A stretch of DNA of 64,000 nucleotides from Paenibacillus lupini (GCF_011761355.1 NZ_JAASRW010000004.1:299866-363865); one strand, 5' to 3'. Positions 18,870 to 26,828 are shown, numbered from the stretch's first letter. The notes: generated from the sequence alone by a model not told the origin. A program made the numbers and translations.

Positions 18870-18996
18870 TCATGCTTACGAAGTAAGAATCATAACAGAT
18901 GGCATATAGCCATCTAAGGTGATAATTCTTTGGTCATGCTTACGAAGTAAGAATCATCACAGATGGCATATAGCCATCTAAGGTGATAATTCTTTT
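18870..18996. repeat. Tandem nested-hairpin element (two 64-bp units) before the permease gene
   Basis: Two near-identical units. Each contains outer arms AAGAATCATCAC / GTGATAATTCTT and an inner perfect palindrome AGATGGC-ATAT-AGCCATCT, with a small CTTAC-GAA-GTAAG hairpin at its left (hairpins 18885-18930 and 18949-18994). The second ends in TTTTTAGG five bases before the GGAGG of the next gene. The same family occurs at 40870-40999. Confidence 0.8.
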
Positions 18997-19011
18997 TAGG
19001 AGGATTCACAG

Positions 19012-20028
19012 ATGAAAATGCAGCCGAAAGCCGAAATGGCCGGGGTTGGCAGTAAACAGACCGGCCTTATTCTGAAGCCGGGCGCCCTGCAACAGGTGCT
19101 TGCTTTTGCCAGCCTGATCGTCCTTATTCTCGTATTTACGTTCGCATCCAGTAACTTCTTTCAATTCTCGAATATCGTCGGCATTCTGCTCTCGACAGCC
19201 GTTACCGGCGTTCTGGCGCTAGGCTCTACTTATGTCATCATAACCGGCGGCATTGACCTGTCTGTCGGAACGGTGATGACTTTAAGTGCGGTTATGACTG
19301 GCGTGTTCATTACGTATTGGGGACTGCCTGTTCCAATTGGCATTGTTGGGGGCATCTTGACCGGTGCGATCTGCGGCCTGCTGTCCGGTGTGATGGTAGC
19401 CAAGCTTAAAATCCCGCCTTTTATCGCAACCCTTGCGATGATGATGATCGCCAAAGGTCTTGCTCTTGTTATCTCAGGCACGAAGCCAATCTACTTCAAT
19501 GATGATCCCGTGTTCAGCGAAGTGTCGCAAGGTTCATTGTTTGACAAGATTATTCCGGGGTTCGCGATTCCGAATGCGGTCGTTATCTTTTTTATCGCTG
19601 CGATTATCGGAAGTGTGATCTTGTCGAAGACGATTGTTGGCCGATATAACTTTGCCCTCGGCAGCAATGAAGAAGCCACAAGGCTGTCGGGTGTTAACGT
19701 GAACTATTGGAAAATCGTCATCTACACCATTACCGGTATCTTCACCGGTCTTGCAGGTATTCTGATTGCTTCCCGCCTCAATTCCGCCCAGCCTGCGCTT
19801 GGCTCCGGTTATGAACTTGAAGCAATTGCTGCGGTTGTCATCGGGGGAACGTCACTTAGCGGCGGAAAAGGCACTATCGTAGGTACGGTCATTGGCGCTC
19901 TCATTATGAGTGTGCTGACGAACGGGCTGCGTATCTTATCTGTGCCGCAGGAATGGCAGACCGTTGTTGTTGGGATCGTCATTTTGCTTGCGGTGTATGC
20001 AGATATTCTGCGCCGCAGGAAAGCTTAG
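19012..20028 (+). CDS. Sugar ABC transporter permease (RbsC type)
   Basis: Membrane component of the importer, 338 residues with 8-10 hydrophobic spans. Family stretches: GLAALGSTYVII-like VLALGSTYVIITGGIDLSVG near residue 66, the cytoplasmic loop GSNEEATRLSGVNVNYWK near 225 and AIAAVVIGGTSLSGGKGTIVG near 275. TTAGGAGGATTCACAG precedes the ATG. It is separated from the ATPase gene by the tandem hairpin element, unlike the usual tight rbsA-rbsC junction. Confidence 0.94.
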   Translation: MKMQPKAEMAGVGSKQTGLILKPGALQQVLAFASLIVLILVFTFASSNFFQFSNIVGILLSTAVTGVLALGSTYVIITGGIDLSVGTVMTLSAVMTGVFITYWGLPVPIGIVGGILTGAICGLLSGVMVAKLKIPPFIATLAMMMIAKGLALVISGTKPIYFNDDPVFSEVSQGSLFDKIIPGFAIPNAVVIFFIAAIIGSVILSKTIVGRYNFALGSNEEATRLSGVNVNYWKIVIYTITGIFTGLAGILIASRLNSAQPALGSGYELEAIAAVVIGGTSLSGGKGTIVGTVIGALIMSVLTNGLRILSVPQEWQTVVVGIVILLAVYADILRRRKA

Positions 20029-20097
20029 AATCGCTAGAGACTCTGGTCGTTCAGAGATTCTATAAATGAAACTATCCAAATCAAAGGGGAGATTTCG

Positions 20098-21096
20098 GTG
20101 AAGAAGTTTACGGCATTAGTGCTTGTTACGGCAATGGCTGTCCTGCTGCTTAGCGCATGTGGCTCGAACAATGATGCAAACAGCAAGTCGAGCGGGGGCA
20201 ACGGAGGAACTAAGGCAAGCGGGGACAAAATTTATATTCCGGTTATTTCAAAAGGGTTCCAGCATCAGTTCTGGCAAGCGGTCAAATCCGGGGCAGAGAA
20301 AGCAGCAACAGAGTTCAACGTCGAAATTACGTTCGAAGGACCGGAGACAGAAGCGCAGGTCGATAAACAGATCGAAATGCTGCAAGCTGCTCTCGACAAG
20401 AAGCCTAGCGCGATTGGCTTTGCTGCACTCGACAGCCAAGCATCGATTCCTCTCCTGCAAAAAGCGAAGGACGCAGGTATTCCGGTCATTGCCTTCGACT
20501 CCGGCGTAGACAGCGACATTCCGCTGACGACGGCTTCGACAGATAACGTAGCTGCTGCAGCGCTTGCAGCTGACAAAATGGCTGAGCTGATTGGCGGATC
20601 TGGCGAGATTGGTGTCATTGTCCATGATCAGACTTCCGTAACCGGCGTTGACCGTCGTGACGGCTTCGTGAACCGGATCAAAGAGAAATATCCCGATATT
20701 AAGATTGTCGACATTCAATATGGCGGCGGCGACCACCTGAAATCGACGGATCTTGCGAAAGCGATGATGCAGGCGCATCCGAATCTGAAAGGCTTTTTTG
20801 GCTCAAATGAAGGCTCTGCAGTTGGGGTGATTAACGCGGTTACCGAGCTGAAGAAGGAAGGCCAAATTACAATAGTAGGCTTTGACTCCGGTAAAGCACA
20901 AATTGATGCAATTAAGAGCGGTGTGATGGCTGGAGCGATCACCCAAAATCCGGTTGGAATCGGATACGAAACAGTAAAAGCTGCGGTAGAGGCGATTCGC
21001 GGCGAGAAGGTCGAGTCTACGATCGATACAGGCTTCTATTACTACGACAAAACCAATATGGATAACGAAGAAATTAAAGCGGTATTATACGAATAA
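20098..21096 (+). CDS. Sugar ABC transporter substrate-binding lipoprotein (RbsB type)
   Basis: Extracellular lipoprotein of 332 residues with a GTG start after AAGGGGAGATTTCG. The signal peptide ends in the lipobox LLSAC (Cys near residue 21), followed by a Ser/Gly/Asn-rich linker. Type I periplasmic-binding fold: FWQAVKSGAEKAATEF, KPSAIGFAALD, VIAFDSGVDSD, ASTDNVAA and IVGFDSGKAQ. It delivers the sugar to the permease encoded upstream. It is a paralogue of the anchored sensor at 16148. A terminator follows. Confidence 0.94.
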   Translation: MKKFTALVLVTAMAVLLLSACGSNNDANSKSSGGNGGTKASGDKIYIPVISKGFQHQFWQAVKSGAEKAATEFNVEITFEGPETEAQVDKQIEMLQAALDKKPSAIGFAALDSQASIPLLQKAKDAGIPVIAFDSGVDSDIPLTTASTDNVAAAALAADKMAELIGGSGEIGVIVHDQTSVTGVDRRDGFVNRIKEKYPDIKIVDIQYGGGDHLKSTDLAKAMMQAHPNLKGFFGSNEGSAVGVINAVTELKKEGQITIVGFDSGKAQIDAIKSGVMAGAITQNPVGIGYETVKAAVEAIRGEKVESTIDTGFYYYDKTNMDNEEIKAVLYE

Positions 21097-21113
21097 GAAA
21101 TGGAATAGTAGAT

Positions 21114-21162
21114 AAAAATAGCAGCCGAGTGTCATATTTACTGACGCGAAGCTGCTATTTTT
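21114..21162 (+). terminator. Terminator after the sugar importer operon
   Basis: Arms AAAAATAGCAGC and GCTGCTATTTTT enclose a 25-base loop, with a T-rich 3' end. Confidence 0.8.
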
Positions 21163-21227
21163 CTGCCCGTTTTTTTGAAATGATCTTAGGATTGTGTTAG
21201 GCTTAAAAGAAAAGGCTGGAGGTCACG

Positions 21228-22094
21228 ATGGCAAAAGAGCATAGAAAATTGTCTGCATTAGAGATGTTGAAAAGGGTCATTTTTATCACGATTGGTTCTG
21301 TATTAATGGGTGTAGCACTGGAATTATTCCTCGTACCTAATGATGTAATTGATGGTGGTATTACCGGTATTTCCATTATGGTATCCGAATTGACCCACTT
21401 ACCCCTTGGTCTATTCATATTCCTCTTGAACATTCCATTCCTGTTCATTGGCTTTAAACAAATCGGCAAAACCTTTGCCTTTTCTACCCTTTACGGTATC
21501 GCTGTTATGTCAATTACGACTCAGCTGCTTCACCATGTAGATGCTTTTACGGAAGAAAAGCTGCTTGCCGTTCTATTTGGCGGTATTATACTTGGTGCCG
21601 GTGTTGGTCTTGCTATTCGCTTTGGCGGCTCGCTTGACGGAACGGAAATTGTTGCGATTCTTGCATCCAAGAAATTTGGTATGCCGGTCGGGCAAATCAT
21701 TATGATTGTTAACGTATTCATCTTTATTCTCGCTGGATTTGTGTTTGAATGGAATTCCGCGATGTATTCGATGGTCACGTATTATTTGGCTACCAAAGTG
21801 ATGGATATCGTTGTTGAAGGTATTGAAGAATCGAAATCAGTTACGATTATTTCAAGCGCTTATGAAGAAATTGCCGAGACCATTATGACACGTCTTGGAC
21901 GGAGTACGACTTATATCCAAGCTAGAGGCGGTTATTCCCGCGAAGAGACGCAAATGGTCTATTGCGTAGTCAGCCGTCTGGAAGTTGCGAAGCTGAAAGC
22001 CATTGTACATGACATTGATACAAGTGCGTTTATCGCGATTGAGAATGTGGCAGACGTACAGGGCGGCGGTTTTACGAAAAAGAGTATCCACTAA
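21228..22094 (+). CDS. YitT family membrane protein (DUF2179 C-terminal domain)
   Basis: A 288-residue integral membrane protein with about five to six spans in residues 15-190, including LVPNDVIDGGITGISIM near 37 and FGGSLDGTEIVA near 132, both hallmarks of the YitT family. A cytosolic DUF2179 ferredoxin-like domain covers about 200-285. The function of the family is unknown. AAGGCTGGAGGTCACG precedes the ATG. It is a single-gene unit between the importer terminator and the convergent phosphodiesterase gene, whose stop is five bases away. Confidence 0.92.
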   Translation: MAKEHRKLSALEMLKRVIFITIGSVLMGVALELFLVPNDVIDGGITGISIMVSELTHLPLGLFIFLLNIPFLFIGFKQIGKTFAFSTLYGIAVMSITTQLLHHVDAFTEEKLLAVLFGGIILGAGVGLAIRFGGSLDGTEIVAILASKKFGMPVGQIIMIVNVFIFILAGFVFEWNSAMYSMVTYYLATKVMDIVVEGIEESKSVTIISSAYEEIAETIMTRLGRSTTYIQARGGYSREETQMVYCVVSRLEVAKLKAIVHDIDTSAFIAIENVADVQGGGFTKKSIH

Positions 22095-22099
22095 GCGGC

Positions 22100-22831
22100 T
22101 CAAAGCTTGCTTAGCACAGCAGTGAGCCGGTCCGGGTAATCGGTAATGATGCCTGCGACTCCTGCTTGTATCAGGCGAGTCATCTCGGCCGGTTCATTGA
22201 CTGTAAATACATTATAAATAACCCCTTGCTGGGCAGCTTCTGCGACCCAGTCCGGCAGTACTGCGTAATGTGAGGCATGCAGTGCGGCTGCCCCGATCGA
22301 TAAAGCATATTTCCACGGGCGGTATAAGCCTTCCATATACAAAATGCCAGTTGGAATGTCAGGCGCAAGCCGTTTGCATTCGATCAGCGAGTAGTGATTG
22401 AAGCTGGAAAGTATAACCTGATCCGTCATGCCGAAGGCACGTACGGTATCGATGACTTTTTGCTCCAAACCGGGGTATTGCACGATACCGTTTTTTAACT
22501 CAATATTGACGAAGGTTTGAGTCCGCTTCGCCAGGGTAAGAAGCTGCTCGAGCGTTGGAATCCGTTCGTCCTTGAATGCAGGAGAGAACCAGCTTCCGGC
22601 ATCCAGACACAGCAGCTCCTCGGACTGGACGTCAGCGACAAGCGCGTTCACACCCGTCGTCCGCTTCAGCTTCTCATCATGAATGAGTACAAGTTTACCG
22701 TCCTTTGTCATCTGGACATCTGTCTCAATCCCAGTTGCGCCAAGCGCGATCCCTCTCTCGAATGCGATCATTGTATTCTCCGGATAGTTGCCGGAAGCGC
22801 CTCGATGAGCATAATTCATTAATGTCGTCAT
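22100..22831 (-). CDS. Glycerophosphodiester phosphodiesterase (GDPD family)
   Basis: Hydrolyses glycerophosphodiesters to glycerol-3-phosphate and an alcohol. It has no signal peptide, so it is probably cytosolic (UgpQ-like rather than secreted GlpQ). Motifs: HRGASGNYPENT near residue 8, ETDVQMTKDGKLVLIHDE near 40 and FVNIELKNG near 105; the C-terminal MTRLIQAGVAGIITDYPD is typical. The chosen ATG has GAGGGAG 7 bases upstream; an upstream in-frame start at 22879 lacks such a site. 243 residues is normal. Confidence 0.92.
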   Translation of the reverse strand: MTTLMNYAHRGASGNYPENTMIAFERGIALGATGIETDVQMTKDGKLVLIHDEKLKRTTGVNALVADVQSEELLCLDAGSWFSPAFKDERIPTLEQLLTLAKRTQTFVNIELKNGIVQYPGLEQKVIDTVRAFGMTDQVILSSFNHYSLIECKRLAPDIPTGILYMEGLYRPWKYALSIGAAALHASHYAVLPDWVAEAAQQGVIYNVFTVNEPAEMTRLIQAGVAGIITDYPDRLTAVLSKL

Positions 22832-22940
22832 AGTCGTTCTCCCTCTCCCATCACCATCATAAAATTGAATTAATTCCACTTTACTTTGGATTTGTTTGCT
22901 GTGTATTAATCTTCATTTATTCTTATGCTAAAATCGCGGA

Positions 22941-22969
22941 TTGCATACCCCTAGGGGGTATGATATGAT
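22941..22969 (+). promoter_or_regulatory. Promoter of the copper operon
   Basis: TTGCAT (22941-22946), 17-bp spacer, TATGAT (22964-22969). The spacer is almost entirely filled by the palindromic operator 22945-22961, so a bound repressor would block polymerase. Confidence 0.6.
22945..22961. promoter_or_regulatory. CsoR operator 1
   Basis: ATACCCCTAGGGGGTAT, a near-perfect palindrome matching the known CsoR box (TACCCNNNNGGGGGTA type). It lies within the promoter spacer of the adjacent csoR gene. Confidence 0.85.
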
Positions 22970-22980
22970 AGATCTAAGGC

Positions 22981-22997
22981 ATACCCCCTGGAGGTAT
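22981..22997. promoter_or_regulatory. CsoR operator 2 overlapping the ribosome-binding site
   Basis: ATACCCCCTGGAGGTAT is a second CsoR-like box. Its right arm contains GGAGG, the ribosome-binding site of csoR (ATG at 23003). Confidence 0.75.
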
Positions 22998-23002
22998 TTA
23001 CG

Positions 23003-23332
23003 ATGATTGAACAAGAGAAGACCGAGCATTGCCATCAAGAACAGCCGGAGAAAGAACGGAAGAGCCATCACTCCGATAAAATGAAATCTAATCTTGTATC
23101 TCGCCTGAATCGAATCGAAGGTCAGATTCGTGGTGTAAAGGCGATGATTGAGAAGGATACGTATTGTGATGATGTGCTTAATCAGATTGCTGCGGCGCAG
23201 TCGGCACTTAATAGTGTTGGGAAGCTTCTGCTGGAAGGTCATATGAAAAGCTGCGTGATGGAACGCATTCAGGCGGGAGAAAGTGAAGTAATCGACGAGC
23301 TGCTTGTGACAGTAAATAAATTAATGAAATAA
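23003..23332 (+). CDS. csoR: Copper-sensing transcriptional repressor CsoR
   Basis: Small all-helical repressor (109 residues) that leaves DNA when it binds Cu(I). The Cys-His-Cys ligand set is visible: Cys in DTYCDDVL (near 53) and His/Cys in EGHMKSCV (near 78-82). The core LVSRLNRIEGQIRGVKAMIE is family-defining. The N-terminal 27 residues are His/Glu/Lys-rich (EHCHQE, KSHHSDK) and longer than in the shortest homologues. It autoregulates through the two boxes upstream and is cotranscribed with copZ 20 bases downstream. Confidence 0.96.
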   Translation: MIEQEKTEHCHQEQPEKERKSHHSDKMKSNLVSRLNRIEGQIRGVKAMIEKDTYCDDVLNQIAAAQSALNSVGKLLLEGHMKSCVMERIQAGESEVIDELLVTVNKLMK

Positions 23333-23352
23333 GATCGGGAGGGATTTAAGTT

Positions 23353-23553
23353 ATGGCAAACGTTACATTGAAGGTAGAAGGTATGTCGTGTGGACACTGT
23401 GTGAGTGCAGTTGAGAAGGCAGTTACCGGAGCAGGAGCAAGTGGTTCAGTTGATCTGGCAGCGGGCAAAGTAACTGTTCAGTATGACGATAAGAAAGTAA
23501 CCCTTGAAGCGATCAAAGGTGCTATTGAAGAACAAGGGTACGATGTAGTTTAA
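23353..23553 (+). CDS. copZ: Copper chaperone CopZ
   Basis: A 66-residue HMA-domain protein that binds Cu(I) through the two Cys of GMSCGHC (residues 10-16) and hands it to a P-type ATPase. GGGAGGGATTTAAGTT precedes the ATG. It forms an operon with csoR and ends at a terminator. The copA ATPase gene that usually follows is absent. Confidence 0.96.
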   Translation: MANVTLKVEGMSCGHCVSAVEKAVTGAGASGSVDLAAGKVTVQYDDKKVTLEAIKGAIEEQGYDVV

Positions 23554-23583
23554 GCTCCGAAAGCGTCTAACAGCACCTCTTAA

Positions 23584-23628
23584 GAAGCCTCTAAACCGCT
23601 GATTAAAGCGAGTTTGGAGGCTTCTTTG
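23584..23628 (+). terminator. Terminator of csoR-copZ
   Basis: Arms GAAGCCTCTAAAC (23584-23596) and GTTTGGAGGCTTC (23612-23624), followed by a short T-run. Confidence 0.8.
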
Positions 23629-23690
23629 CTGATTATCAAATACCGGCTGTGGGTATATTGATAGGGACGATGGAAGGAGCGAATGAAATA

Positions 23691-24623
23691 ATGCAACAGA
23701 AACGACATCGAAAAAATCGGCATCGCACATTACATATAGGACTTATGGCGGTTCTCTTATCCGCTGGCTATACAACGGGTAACACAGGCTGGGCGGCTTC
23801 TGCTTCTAAGGCTGATGCCTCAGCTTTAACAAGTTTTGGTCAAGTCAGCAATCGATCAACAGATAGAGAGACCGAATCCCATCACCACCATACAGAACAT
23901 CACAATCAAGCTAATGAAGATGGCCAGAAGCAAGAAGCTGCTGTGGAGTGGAGCTTCTCGCCGAAGCAGCCAGTTGCTGGAGAGAGTACCCTTATTGAAC
24001 TTGCTATTGCTGATGGAAATGGTCAGCCCGTTCAAAGCTTTGCGCTTAACCATGAGAAGGAGATCCATTTAATTGCTGTCAGCAGCGATTTAAGTGAGTT
24101 TCAGCATCTTCATCCGGCGGATGAAGGATCAGGTCATTTTATGGTTGAGGCTATATTCCCGAAAAGCGGAACGTACAAGCTGTTTGCTGATTTTATCCCA
24201 GCGGGTGGCGAGCATCAGGTCGCTCAGACTGAAGTTGTGGTAGGAGGTAAGACGGCTGCTGCACAGCCGCTTGTCCCTGACAAACAACTGGTTAAGACGA
24301 TAGCGGGAACGCAGGTGACACTTGAAATTGAAGCGCTCCGGGCAGGACAAGAGAATACACTAACGTTCTCATTCAAGGACGCGGTTACCGGCAAGCCCGT
24401 ACAGGATATGGAGCCTTATCTTGGTGCGGCCGGGCATGTCGTCATTATAAGCTCTGACATCAAGCAGTACTTACATGTTCATCCGAAGGAAGGGCAGTCA
24501 GCTGGACCGGTGGCAGCATTTGAAACAAGTTTTCCTGCACCGGGTCTCTATAAAGTATGGGGCCAATTCCAACGGCATGGCGATAACTTCATCGTTTCCT
24601 TCACTTTAAAAGTTGGGGAATAA
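23691..24623 (+). CDS. Secreted His-rich YtkA/FixH-like domain protein
   Basis: A 310-residue exported protein. It has a basic N-terminus (MQQKRHRKNRHR), a hydrophobic signal segment to about residue 35, and then a metal-binding-looking His cluster (SHHHHTEHHNQ) near 65. Two Ig-like YtkA/FixH-type repeats follow: one ends EFQHLHP...GTYKLFADF and the other YLHVHP...GLYKVWGQFQ, each with a matching His-x-His-Pro turn. The ATG at 23691 follows AAGGAG by 11 bases; an in-frame GTG at 23649 is less likely. Its place after csoR-copZ suggests extracytoplasmic copper handling, which is inference. Confidence 0.8.
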   Translation: MQQKRHRKNRHRTLHIGLMAVLLSAGYTTGNTGWAASASKADASALTSFGQVSNRSTDRETESHHHHTEHHNQANEDGQKQEAAVEWSFSPKQPVAGESTLIELAIADGNGQPVQSFALNHEKEIHLIAVSSDLSEFQHLHPADEGSGHFMVEAIFPKSGTYKLFADFIPAGGEHQVAQTEVVVGGKTAAAQPLVPDKQLVKTIAGTQVTLEIEALRAGQENTLTFSFKDAVTGKPVQDMEPYLGAAGHVVIISSDIKQYLHVHPKEGQSAGPVAAFETSFPAPGLYKVWGQFQRHGDNFIVSFTLKVGE

Positions 24624-24689
24624 GCATAGCAGCAGTCACCCTTGAGCAACCTAGGTCAATAATGGAAGTGAAGGGATGGTTTGTGAATC

Positions 24690-25430
24690 ATGAACGATAA
24701 GATAATCTCGATTCTTGAAGGCAAAATTCGGCATGTGGAGAGTGAGGACGGCGAAATTTATTTGGTTGGTCCAATCAAGCTGCCGGTCAATCTTGATGAG
24801 GAAACGGTCATTTTCCATTGGTACTGCTGGCTGCTGTGCAAGGAAGAGACGGATAAGCTGGAAGATATTATTCACAAGTTGTCAGGCGCTAATCTCGCGG
24901 AAATGCAGCAGTCCAGCGTACTTGTCTATGGCGATTTCGAGCATGCGGAAGAGGCCTTTATCCGGATGCATAGCATCTGCCATACCGGCGATATCTTCGG
25001 CAGCAAGCGCTGTGACTGTGGCTATCAGCTGCATCAGTCGATGAAGATGATCGTATCGCATGGCTCGGGAGCGTTATTCTATCTGGCTAATCATGAAGGC
25101 CGCGGCATTGGCCTGTTCAGCAAAGCGATGGCGTATTTACTGCAGGAGCAGGGCTACGATACGGTAGAGGCAAACTTGAATTTGGGCTTTGTTGATGACT
25201 CACGCAACTACAGTGATGCGATCCGCGTGCTGCGTGCCTTGCGGCCACAGAACAAGCCGGTGACCCTGATTACGAACAATCCGAAAAAACTTGAGGCACT
25301 CCGTTCTGCGGGGCTTGATGTGGAGGACCGAATCCCGCTGTGGGGTGATGTTTCTGAATATAACGAGAAATATTTGCAGACCAAAATCAACCGGTCCGGC
25401 CATCTGGTCAGCGGCTGTCCGGATCAGTAG
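24690..25430 (+). CDS. GTP cyclohydrolase II-like protein (RibA domain)
   Basis: Stand-alone 246-residue protein with the RibA catalytic core. The zinc cysteines in SICHTGDIFGSKRCDCG fit the C-x10-C-x-C pattern. It also has EGRGIGL near 142, GFVDDSRNY, ITNNPKK and the C-terminal YLQTKINRSGHL. True RibA opens the GTP ring in riboflavin synthesis. Here the N-terminal 80 residues are unfamiliar, the usual Gln before EGRGIGL is His, and no other rib genes are near, so a specialised or altered substrate is possible. The ribosome-binding site is weak (AAGGG 14 bases upstream). Confidence 0.8.
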   Translation: MNDKIISILEGKIRHVESEDGEIYLVGPIKLPVNLDEETVIFHWYCWLLCKEETDKLEDIIHKLSGANLAEMQQSSVLVYGDFEHAEEAFIRMHSICHTGDIFGSKRCDCGYQLHQSMKMIVSHGSGALFYLANHEGRGIGLFSKAMAYLLQEQGYDTVEANLNLGFVDDSRNYSDAIRVLRALRPQNKPVTLITNNPKKLEALRSAGLDVEDRIPLWGDVSEYNEKYLQTKINRSGHLVSGCPDQ

Positions 25431-25494
25431 CTGTCCATCGTACATTCGTCCTATTTTACCCGTGCTATGATATAATCCATCTAAAAGCGAAGCG

Positions 25495-25929
25495 ATGGAA
25501 GCGGGGGCGAATCGCGTGACTTGGCAATCGAATCGGGACGGGGCAATACCTGAAGTGAAAGGTGAAATGGCTCTTGAAAACTTCCGTTTAGCGTTCCAGC
25601 TGGTGGGTACGCATTGGCGGACAGTAGACAAGGGCTGGTCCTATTTCGAGCATCAGCATCCGCTATTGGAGCTGAATCTGATGCTGCAGGGGCGCCAGCT
25701 AACGAAGGTTTCAGGTGTTGAATATGTGCAGCAGGCAGGAGATTTACTGCTCATTCGTCCTGATGAGTTGCATTACAGCCGCAACGCGGCGGATGAGCCA
25801 ATGTCCTATTTCGCACTGCATCTTGATGTAGATGATCCAGATTTGTATTACCTGCTCGGCCGGATTGAGCAGCACCTGTTCGAAGCAGGTTCAACGATTG
25901 TGCTGCAGCTGATGCCCCATAAACGATGA
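25495..25929 (+). pseudogene. Truncated AraC-family regulator (cupin sensor half only)
   Basis: 144 residues resembling the N-terminal arabinose-binding/cupin domain of AraC regulators: FEHQHPLLELNLMLQG, AGDLLLIRPDELHYSRN and MSYFALHLDVDDPDLYYLLG. The C-terminal helix-turn-helix half (about 150 residues) is missing. The frame ends abruptly after LQLMPHKR in a TGA that overlaps the ATG of a transporter gene. GTG 25516 (GGGGG eight bases upstream) may be the real start. It is best read as a remnant left by a deletion that fused it to the following gene; a cupin-only protein is the alternative. Confidence 0.7.
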
Positions 25930-26828
25930 GAAAAAGAACAGTCCAGCTAGAGCCAGCGATATTCGGTACGGTCAACACGGTTATTATGATTGCGCTGGCC
26001 GTAGTTACACTCTATCCCTTCTTGAATACGCTCGCCGTATCCTTTAATGCGGGGCTAGATACGATTCGAGGCGGTATTTATATTTGGCCGAGGATATGGA
26101 CTCTCAAGAACTACAAAGCGGTATTTATAACAGGGACAGTGTTTAATGCTTTCTATATTTCGGTTGCTCGTACGATAATAGCAACGCTGCTCAGCTTGTT
26201 CCTGACAATGATGCTGGCTTATACCGTCAGCCGGAAGGAATATGCCTTCCGTAAGGTGATTACGATTATTATCGTTATGACCATGTACTTCAACGCAGGT
26301 CTGATCCCGTACTACTTCTTGATCAAGGATCTTCATATGTTGAATACCTTCATGATGTACGTTGTGCCGGGTCTTGTCAGCGCATTTAATATGATCGTTA
26401 TCCGTACCTATATTGGTACGTTGTCGGAAAGCTTGATCGAATCAGCAAAAGTAGACGGCGCAGGCGACTTCCGCATCTTCATGCAGGTTATTCTTCCGCT
26501 TTGCCAGCCAGTGCTTGCAACCGTGGCTTTGTTCGTAGCGGTGGGACAGTGGAATTCCTGGTTTGATACCTTCCTGTTCACGTCTTCGAAGCAGGAGCTC
26601 AGCACACTCCAGTACGAGCTGATGAAGCTTCTCTCTTCGTCGATGAACTCGAACAGCAACCCGGCTCTCCAGAATGGTGCCGACCCGAACGCGGCAAAAG
26701 CGATGGTTACACCACTCTCCATCCGCGCTGCAATCACGATCGTAGCGTCCGTACCAATCCTGGTTGTGTATCCGTTCCTTCAAAAGTACTTCGTGGTTGG
26801 TATGCAGCTTGGTAGCGTAAAAGAATAG
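25926..26828 (+). CDS. Carbohydrate ABC transporter permease (LplC/YtcP type), orphan
   Basis: Membrane permease of 300 residues with six spans; VTLYPFLNTLAVSFN lies at the first span, and the EAA loop ESLIESAKVDGAGDFRIFMQVILPLCQPVL lies near 175-205 (shown in part). Normally it pairs with an LplB-type permease and a lipoprotein, but neither is present. It overlaps the truncated AraC gene by ATGA and has no ribosome-binding site of its own, so expression would rely on coupling. The start could be artificial, created by the same deletion. A terminator follows. Confidence 0.88.
   Translation: MRKRTVQLEPAIFGTVNTVIMIALAVVTLYPFLNTLAVSFNAGLDTIRGGIYIWPRIWTLKNYKAVFITGTVFNAFYISVARTIIATLLSLFLTMMLAYTVSRKEYAFRKVITIIIVMTMYFNAGLIPYYFLIKDLHMLNTFMMYVVPGLVSAFNMIVIRTYIGTLSESLIESAKVDGAGDFRIFMQVILPLCQPVLATVALFVAVGQWNSWFDTFLFTSSKQELSTLQYELMKLLSSSMNSNSNPALQNGADPNAAKAMVTPLSIRAAITIVASVPILVVYPFLQKYFVVGMQLGSVKE

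Noticed and set aside
18870-18996. Riboswitch or T-box before the sugar permease
   Set aside because: No known riboswitch or T-box consensus was recognised; the unit is a tandem repeat also found before an unrelated gene.
22832-22879. Upstream in-frame start for the phosphodiesterase (MELIQFYDGDG)
   Set aside because: No ribosome-binding site. The ATG at 22831 has GAGGGAG at 7 bases and gives the family's normal N-terminus.
24624-24689. FMN riboswitch upstream of the RibA-like gene
   Set aside because: The conserved AGGGGCAGGGTG / CCCTACCGGCGGT elements are absent, and the gap is too short.
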